Positions 57,280-64,000 of a stretch of DNA of 64,000 nucleotides are shown piece after piece (positions within the stretch are counted from its first letter, which is position 1; each line of letters opens with the position of its first letter). Source of the DNA: Theobroma cacao (lineage: Eukaryota; Streptophyta; Magnoliopsida; Malvales; Malvaceae); assembly GCF_000208745.1 (NCBI RefSeq), contig NC_030850.1, positions 11,404,762 to 11,468,761 of the forward strand, in the 5' to 3' direction. The position numbers and the translations under genes are program-made. The notes beneath the pieces are model-generated. The model was given only the letters and a program-made list of their open reading frames with translations, did not search any database and was not told the DNA's origin.

Positions 57280-57718
57280 GGGGAAATTTTTTTTTTAACC
57301 CTTAAAAATAACGTGTTTTTGTAAATAAGCCTCCAGATAATTTTAACTGTTTTTAACCAAAAGAATAGATTTTGAGACAAAAATGCCCTTAATGAGCCTT
57401 CTTCTTTGAGCCATCTTCTGAATTATCGTCCAATTGTAAACATAGATAATTATTTTCCTTAAAACCATCCATTTTTTTTTGCGAAGCTTGTGCAAAATAA
57501 AATAATGTTGTATGAGATGGTTTTTCAGAGATTTGGACATGGCATTCAAATAATAGAAGAAGAGTGATATTAAACCGAATGAGGAACCGATCGTGATGAA
57601 TCGAAAGCTTGGAGAATTATGTGAAACTAGAAATCCGTGATACGGTGGTGAATCAAAAGGAGAAAGATGTGAATCCAAAGCACTAAATGGTCATGCTACA
57701 GCAGGCCATATGCAAGAC
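57280..57718. other. Possible TIR-like start of a transposon carrying the Ulp1 pseudogene
   Basis: Begins GGGGAAATTTTTTTTTT (57280-57296), a composition common at the ends of plant Mutator-like elements. No matching inverted end was found at the other side (62646-64000), so this is only a candidate boundary. Confidence 0.25.
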
Positions 57719-58229
57719 GACGTGGCAAGGTAGGGTTTAGAGTTTGTGAAATGACATGTTGGGAATGTGTGGCAGGGCTATGACACAGTCGGGTTTAGAG
57801 TTTGTGACATGACATGGTTGGAATGGGTGACACGGCAGGGTTTAGAGTTTGTGACATGCCATGGTGGGAATGTGTGAAACGGCTGTGACACTTCAGCGTT
57901 CAGAGTTGTGACACTCCATGGAAGGAATCTGTGAAACTCTAAAGTTCAAAGTTGGTGACACGCCATGGAGGGAATCTGTGACACTCCAGAGTTCAGAGTT
58001 GGTGACACGCCATGGAAGAAATCTGTGACACGCCAGTGTTTAGAGTTGGTGACACGCCATGAAAGGAATATGTGAGACGCTAGCGTTCAGAGTCCTAACA
58101 CGCCATGGGGGGAATCTGTGACTCACCAGCTTTCAAAGTTTGTCAAACTCCATGGAGATCCATGACGTGACAGGGTTTAGAGTGTGTGACACGGCATGGC
58201 AATTGATGGGTGACACGACATGGTTTGAA
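57719..58229 (+). repeat. ~47-bp minisatellite with GTGACACGCCATGG core, about 11 copies
   Basis: Imperfect tandem units run as 'gtgacacgccatgg-aaggaatctgtgac-...-ttcagagttg'. The clearest copies lie at 57950-58090. Copies at the left and right edges are more diverged (GTGACATGACATGG). There is no ORF. Confidence 0.9.
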
Positions 58230-58695
58230 AAAAAAAAACAGGCGTTTAATGAGGAAACCGATTGGACTTCAACTGAATGAATTCAATAAATGAATATTTA
58301 TAGAGGAAATTGTGAGGCCATTTCATTTTAATTAAATATTTTCCAAAAATCACAAACGTCTGTGTTTTTCCTTATTCCTCATTCCTCATTCCCAAATATA
58401 GCAGAGTGCTCGACTTTTTTCTTTGCAAGCTTGACGACACCACAACAATAATGTCGGTTATCAGTGAAGAGGTCAGTCAGTCCGAAAATAAAACTCCTTT
58501 TAAAACTTTCTTCTGTTTGTTGATTTTTTGCTGGGTTTGTGTGATATGTTCGTGTTTTTTCAATCTTTTTCAATTGTTATGTTTAAATTGTTTTCTTCTC
58601 GATTTTATGGTAGTACCAAAGTTTGAACTACAACAGATATGGCGTATAGTGGGTAAATTGCTTTTTGGGGGTTTTAGCGTGTCATGACATTGGTT
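58230..58695 (+). promoter_or_regulatory. Putative promoter and first exon of the Ulp1-like pseudogene
   Basis: A TATTTATAG box (58295-58303) precedes an ATG at 58451 whose frame reads 'MSVISEEVSQSENKTPFK'. Possible donor sites follow, then an intron-like T-rich stretch. Connection to the exon at 59117 is inferred from position only. Confidence 0.3.
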
Positions 58696-58811
58696 ATTTT
58701 AGGGCAGTTCTTGTAACAGTCAGTAATTATACTGATTGGCTTGTCATAGGCCACGAGTATTTTAGGCCAGTTCATGTAAAGATACAGTAATTATAGTGAT
58801 TGGCGTGTCAG
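58696..58811 (+). repeat. 63-bp direct duplication
   Basis: A block starting ATTTTAGG and containing AGTAATTATA-GTGATTGGCGTGTCA-like sequence occurs at 58696 and again at 58759 with several substitutions. Confidence 0.75.
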
Positions 58812-58818
58812 CATTGGC

Positions 58819-59076
58819 GTGTTACGATATTTTACTATATATGCATGGCGTGTTACCACATTCTACATTATATGCATGGCGTGTTACCACATTCTACGTT
58901 ATATGCGTGGCGTGTTACCACAATTTATGTTATATGCATGGCAAGTTACCACAGTTTACGTTATATGTGTGGCGTACCACAGTTTACGTTATATGTGTGG
59001 CATGTTACCACAATTTACGTTATATGCATGGCGTGCTACCACATTTTACGTTATATGCATGGCGTGTTACCACATT
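58819..59076 (+). repeat. 31-bp minisatellite, 8.5 copies
   Basis: The unit is GTGTTACCACATTCTACG followed by TTATATGCATGGC. Seven copies are 31 bp, one (copy 6) is 28 bp through a 3-bp deletion, and a partial copy ends at 59076. The unit has no stop codon in any forward frame, so all three frames stay open across the array and yield false ORFs (58796-59356, 58800-59270, 58819-59085). The array lies in what would be an intron just upstream of the 59117 exon. Confidence 0.95.
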
Positions 59077-60489
59077 ATGGGTTAACTCACTCGTGCATGT
59101 GTGCCATATTTTGCAGATACAGTCTAGACAGTATGAGGATCTTGACAGTTTACTTATTGTGCCAAAGGAGAAGTGGGCGTTCAATCTCGCTATTAACATC
59201 CACTGTAAGTGGTTGCAACTACATTACATCAACAAGACCCTCCAAGAGAAAGGAAAGTATGATGCAGTGAAGCGTACGTGCTACGGGTTACTGCTGGACG
59301 TATATCTGCAAGGCTACTTCTTCGCTGATCTCCTACATAACATCATGATCCGTTGAATCACTGTGAAAAAGTTAATGGAGCATGAGCTATGGTTTGCCAT
59401 TGGGAAAAGCAAGGCTCGCATATCAAAGTAGGAGTTCTACCTTATCACTAGATTGAAGGTTGGTCGAATGTCAGATGTGTTCAAACGACCGTACGAGGTT
59501 GTTGCAGACGAAATTCATGCGCGATACTGGAATGGACAACAGAGCGTTAAGCTACAGGCCTTGCTTGAAATGTTCCACGGAGGTAACTTTCAGCGACCAG
59601 GAGACGTGACCAAGATGGCACTCATCTCGATGGTAAATAACATTTTATTTGATCAAGACTACCGTAGACGGGTGACACCTTAGCTCTTCTCGTTGGTGGA
59701 AAACATCGACACTTGGAATGTCTTCCCATGGGGTCACTACGTTTGGAAGCTGACCTTGGACTACCTTTTGAAGGAGTTCGAAGTACGTTCCTTGAACGTA
59801 CAAAAGGCTCGTTTATGATACAACATTTACGGATTTGCGTGGGTGATACAAGTACTGTCACGTAACATTTTTCATTTTTCTTTTGACATAATAATTTATG
59901 GTTGCAATCGTTTATCATTTACGGTCTGATAATGGTTACATTTGACTTGCAGTTTTGGGCAATTTAGGCAATTTTGGCCTTACAAAAGATAGTTGCCCCC
60001 TCTGCTTTGAAGGATGTCTACCCACACATGTGTAGATGGCAATGCAACCAGAAGCCAAAAGACTTCTATAAGGCAGTTGAGATGTTGGAGTCATCACAGC
60101 AAGTGAGTGAACAGCTACTAATTTCTGCTGTGAATTCGTATAATAATTTTTCCTAAAATTGAATCACAATCCTTATTTTACAGTTGTGGGCAGTGGAGAC
60201 CTTGGAGCCCACCCTAGATGAGGCCAGTTGGGATTATTTTGTGGACATTGATGTCCCGTTATCTGAGGGCCACCAATATGTACCAATAGAGCACATGGAG
60301 GATCGGGCAGATTGGGGCTTAGGTGCGAGGGAAAATAGAAGAAACTTGAAGCAGAAAAGAGCCATTGATTCCATGAAGCGAAAATGCACTGCGTCTACTG
60401 TCGTCGATAAACTGTTAGTCCCAGAGTTGATGGGGGAAGGTGACGACCATGGCAATGGTAGTGAAGAGCCGGTAAAGACGGTTCTAAAG

Positions 60490-60844
60490 GTTTGTATTTA
60501 ACAATTCCATATGTGATTATCGAATAACATATCTGTGTTTGTAGTTAGACCATGCGACGATAACTCCACAACCACCAATAGATCCTCTTGAGATTCACAG
60601 TGCTAACGAGGAGTCAGTAAAGACAGTTATAACGGTTTGTGTTCAACAATTCCATATGTGATTATCGAATAACATATCTGTGTTTGTAGTTGGACAATGA
60701 GGCTACAGCTCCTCAACCACCAATCGATCTTGCTCAACCATAAAGTTATAATGAGCCATCGGTAAGGATATTAAAGTTCTAACAGGTAATGTTTAACAAT
60801 TCCATATATGATTATTAAATAACACAGTAATAGATGTTATTGTA
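60490..60844 (+). repeat. Tandem exon-intron module inside the Ulp1-like pseudogene, three introns
   Basis: Introns 60490-60544, 60635-60689 (both 55 bp) and about 60786-60844 share the sequence 'gtttgt.ttcaacaattccatatgtgattat...tgtttgtag'. They are separated by ~90-bp exons that both encode an 'LD.....PQPPID' phrase. The arrangement is a ~145-bp intron-plus-exon unit tandemly duplicated. The second unit has a TAA after 'DLAQP'. Confidence 0.88.
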
Positions 60845-61237
60845 GTTGACCTAGTCGACAAGAGTCAATGACGGAGTAGTCACGAAGCGTTAGCTGCGAC
60901 GGATCATGCACCAATATGAAAAAGACATGTTAGAGCTGAAGGCTTCAATTCAGTCGTTGATTCTGGCAATGCAAACGTTTGAGGACTGTGTCGTTGCTCA
61001 GATTCTAGACGGCCTGAAATCACAAGTACATTATTATATCTTCGTTCATATATTGGTCGTTTACGTTTAGTAGGTGTAGTTTTATTTTTTGGTCTCGGTT
61101 TATAGTTTGTGGTATTATATGAGCTAACAAATTTTCCCATTTGTCTCGTTATGTAGGGCAATCCTTCATTTGACGGTGCCGGTGAAGACCATGATGATGC
61201 TACTGATGGGCACAATGATGAACCTAGTGTGCACATT

Positions 61238-61470
61238 CACGATGACGTTGCTAGTGCTGAGGGAGACCCTGTTCCTGAGGTCAATCCGGTTATCGATGCA
61301 TTTGTGGGAGGAGAGGGGGACCTCCACTCAATCGTGGCAGAAGGAGAGGATCTTCACGATGACGTTGCTGGTGTTGAGGGAGACCCTGTTTCTGAGGCCG
61401 AACCGATCATCGATGCATCTAAGGGAGAGGAGGGGACCTTCACTCAATCATGGCAGAATTAGAGGATCTT
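61238..61470 (+). repeat. 117-bp (39-codon) in-frame tandem duplication in the acidic linker
   Basis: 'HDDVA.(A/V)EGDPV.E..P.IDA' is encoded twice, at 61238-61354 and 61355-61470. The second copy has lost one G in a G run near 61433, which shifts the frame to a TAG at 61460-61462. Confidence 0.88.
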
Positions 61471-62645
61471 TCTCAGGCCGATACATTAGTGGAGCCAACA
61501 ACTGGAGGGGACCATCTTCTTTAGAGTACTCCTGAAGCTAGTGGCTCACTGTTGTCGTCACTAGAGTCATCTGATGTCCATCATCGTGCAGCAAAAATTT
61601 CAAACCAAACTGAGCGAGCTCGGGTGAAAATGGCAAGCAAATACAAGGCAAGCCCTACATCGACCCCTCAGTGAGCCATCAGGATGTAAAGAGCCCAACG
61701 GTTAAAGCGTATGAAACTTTCAAGAAAGACGAGTGCGCAAGGTAAGCTCATAAATAACATTGCAAATATTGTTTTTTAATGAAACATTAATCCACCAAGG
61801 CTTTTCAAACTCATTCTATTACATATGCATGTGTAATGTCGGGATCTTAGGGGATCGAGAGCTAACTTTTTCACAACATTAGAGGATCCCAAAGAAGAAA
61901 TGAGTAGTGAACATATAGCCGCATGCCTCAGCGTACTTTGTAAGCAGATGACAAGGCTGAAGTCGAAGCTATACACTATCCGTGCATGCGTGGTTGACAC
62001 GATATTCTTCGTAAGTTTTTTTGAAAATTTTTCAATTCTAAAAATGTTAAGTGTTTTATTGCATTTAGTGTAAGCTAATGTATACATGCTTCACAGGACA
62101 CCATCCATATGCTACACACCTCATTTTCAACGAAGATGCCCGGTCGACTATGGTAATTCCCAATGAGTTACGGGCATACGTGGAGGGTGAAAAACTGACA
62201 TAAGGGAAAAAATGATAAGATGTAGATTTCATCCTCGCACCTTGCAATGTTGCTGGACATTAGGTGGTAGCAAAGATCGACTTTGTGAGGTGGACGATCA
62301 AAGTGGTGGACTCTGCAAGAATATCGGATGCTAAGTATAACGAAGTGCGAGCGGCTTATATGACACCCCTTACGACATTTATGCCAATCATCTGCCACCA
62401 AGCCGGTTATTTCAACAAAACACGTCAGAAGATACGAAATTTGATGCCCATGCCATTGGACATTCATTTGCCAAAAGCTAAAGTGCATCGGTAGGATGAT
62501 AGTGTCAGCTGCGGTATGTTCATGATAGGGTACATTGACGATATCTTGCAATCAAAATCGATCAAAGTTAAGCAGAATATGATTGCAAATATGAGTCGCC
62601 AATACGCTCTAGAAATTTTTTCCAACAGTTGTGAGAGCGAACCCT

Positions 62646-64000
62646 AAACATATCGACCCTTGTCTGAACATTTTTTGTATATACAATTAATTTTTATTAA
62701 TTTTAATATTCGTTCACTTTATACATTACTTTTTCTTTCTCAATTCAAACATAGTGCTTAAGCAACTTATGGTACGCTTCAATTTGGTAATTCTCCTTGT
62801 GTTGATAACTATAAATAAACAATCACCAAAGATATTCCTGGTGATACACTAGAAGTATTAAAGGAATGTTGAAAAGCACAAAACATCAACAAAGGTTCTT
62901 CAACTTAATGGCAAGAGCATGCTTGTATCAAGTCATTAGCAATTGCTCTAATACATGAATGCAGAGCCATAGCAACAAAGTAATAAGAAACAAATCCAAA
63001 TGAGAGCAATTTACAAGGGTTGAAATACATATAAAGTGTTTATCAAAGTTTCTACAAGGATAGACAACTTACATTTACAAATCTTTCGAATATAATGACT
63101 TCTCAAGAATTACTTCTTGTCTAAGTAAAAAAATTGAAAAATTGTTTGTTTAATAAGAATCAAAGAAAAAAATATCTTTATGACAATTACATAATATATA
63201 AATTGCATACTACGATTGGATATAACAAAAGAGCTTTAGAATTTGAGATAACAGCTCTTAACTCTTTCTCAATTTCAACTCTTTTTAAAACTTGCACAAT
63301 AAACAATTTGGTTAAAAGAACAAAAAATAATCTAGCATCTTCCATAGAAGAAAACACAATACCCAAAATATATCTTAGTTTGCAACCTTTTATGTTATTG
63401 GTTATTATAGTAAACTTTGGACTAAAGCTGTAAAACATCAACATCCAATTCATACATATTGATATATACCCAAAGCACCAGATGTGATGCAATGTATTTC
63501 ACTCATTTGGCTTGTCAAAGTTAGACTGATTACACCATTTTTCAGATTTAATACATACCAATCAAGCATAGATTAATTGTTTTGACAAAGTTTTGAAAAA
63601 GAAAAATAAAAAAAATACTCAACACAACAAGAAAATTACAAGTTTAAGGAGAAGAAAGACAAGAAGTGAATCATACCTCAAGGGAAGAAAAAGATAAATA
63701 AATCCAAAGGAAGGAGAAAAAGATCATTCGTTTTGCTCAACTAAAGTTTCTCTTTTTTTTTTCTTTCAACAAAGTTATTTTGAAATACCCCATACTTTGA
63801 TAGGGTGATAAATAAAGTTGATCGAATGCACATTGAGGTCAATTAAAATGTTTTAAAGTGATAAAAGACGAAAGGAGTAGTTTAGGATAAAATTTTTCGA
63901 AAGTGAGAAAATAATAAAAACATAATAATAATTTTATCGGAGGAGATTTTGTGAGATAAAAGGCGATTTGGAAGTTAAGTGAGGCATAATAAGGTATTTT
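62646..64000. other. AT-rich DNA, no gene seen
   Basis: ORFs at 63134-63433 (plus) and 63187-63492 (minus) are overlapping low-complexity shadows with no family resemblance. No inverted terminal repeat matching 57280 was found. Confidence 0.6.

Larger units (their letters stand above)
59117..62645 (+). pseudogene. Ulp1-like cysteine protease (C48) with DUF1985-type N-terminal domain, multi-exon, decayed
   Basis: An acceptor TTTTGCAG precedes 59117. The first long exon (to about 59810) reads 'QYEDLDSLLIVPKEKWAFNL', 'ELWFAIGKSKARISK', 'VGRMSDVFKRPYEVVADEIH' and 'VFPWGHYVWKLTLDYLLKEF', the DUF1985 region. It has three in-frame stops (59354, 59429, 59681) but no frameshift. Later exons: 59950-60105 ('DVYPHMCRWQCNQKPKDFYK'), 60184-60489, 60545-60634, 60690-60785, 60845-61026, 61156-61470, 61820-62010 and 62097-62645. 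The last carries the protease core: catalytic His at 62258-62260 (in AGH), Asp at 62309-62311 (VVDS) and Cys at 62510-62512 (DSVSCGMF). Known Ulp1 proteases remove SUMO-type tags; plant copies of this kind are frequently carried by Mutator-like elements. At least five other stops and a frameshift near 61433 make it a pseudogene. Confidence 0.85.

Noticed and set aside
58796..59356. A 186-codon ORF with periodic 'VTTFYVICMACYH' repeats, looking like a novel repeat protein
   Set aside because: The periodicity is fully explained by a 31-bp noncoding minisatellite that is stop-free in all three frames; the true exon begins at a splice acceptor at 59117.
63134..63492. Opposed 99- and 101-codon ORFs near the right end as a possible small gene pair
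   Set aside because: They are mirror shadows of the same AT-rich sequence, with no codon pattern or motif supporting either.

Overview
The window is nuclear DNA from a flowering plant, almost certainly a eudicot. The evidence is a nine-exon cellulose synthase-like gene with GT/AG introns, several lineages of Ty1/copia retrotransposon, Ty3/gypsy-type LTR fragments, plant LINE remnants and a decayed Ulp1/DUF1985 gene of the kind often carried by plant Mutator-like elements. The DNA is AT-rich and about nine-tenths of it is transposon-derived or featureless. I cannot fix the species from sequence alone. There are no bacterial features and no CRISPR array.

Layout. 1-4479: LTR-like DNA resembling Tat/Ogre gypsy LTRs, split by copy 1 of a ~1.4 kb noncoding repeat. 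4480-14038: a broken LINE, split by a complete but dead plus-strand copia element (4870-11538, itself holding repeat copy 2) and by repeat copy 3 (11741-13165). 14822-17902: a truncated minus-strand copia. 17903-19664: a long LTR with a primer-binding site but no recognisable pol behind it. 20460-21661: a LINE-like fragment and the 3' end of another copia. 21871-25408: the one gene that looks intact, a CslB/CslH-type glycosyltransferase (750 codons). 25536-31264: a full-length minus-strand copia with matching 5-bp target-site duplications. 31270-35385: gene-free AT-rich DNA. 35390-46474 (element A, minus) and 46475-about 54360 (element B, plus): two large copia elements of one family joined head to head, each with an extra ORF downstream of RNase H. 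54363-55814: a gypsy-like LTR fragment. 57280-62645: two minisatellites followed by a multi-exon Ulp1-like protease pseudogene. 62646-64000: nothing recognised.

How the parts relate. The cellulose synthase-like gene is the only probable host gene with a full reading frame. Copia 3' ends lie on both sides and point toward it, one LTR ending about 130 bp before its TATA box and another starting about 130 bp after its stop codon. All retrotransposon ORFs are broken by stops or frameshifts. The protease pseudogene keeps its His, Asp and Cys codons but carries stop codons at the neighbouring conserved Trp and Gln positions.

Assembly caution. Three single-N positions (36047, 39085, 42321) each sit exactly between two copies of the same local sequence, which is what unmerged or mis-joined contig ends look like. 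The duplications around them should not be taken as biological.
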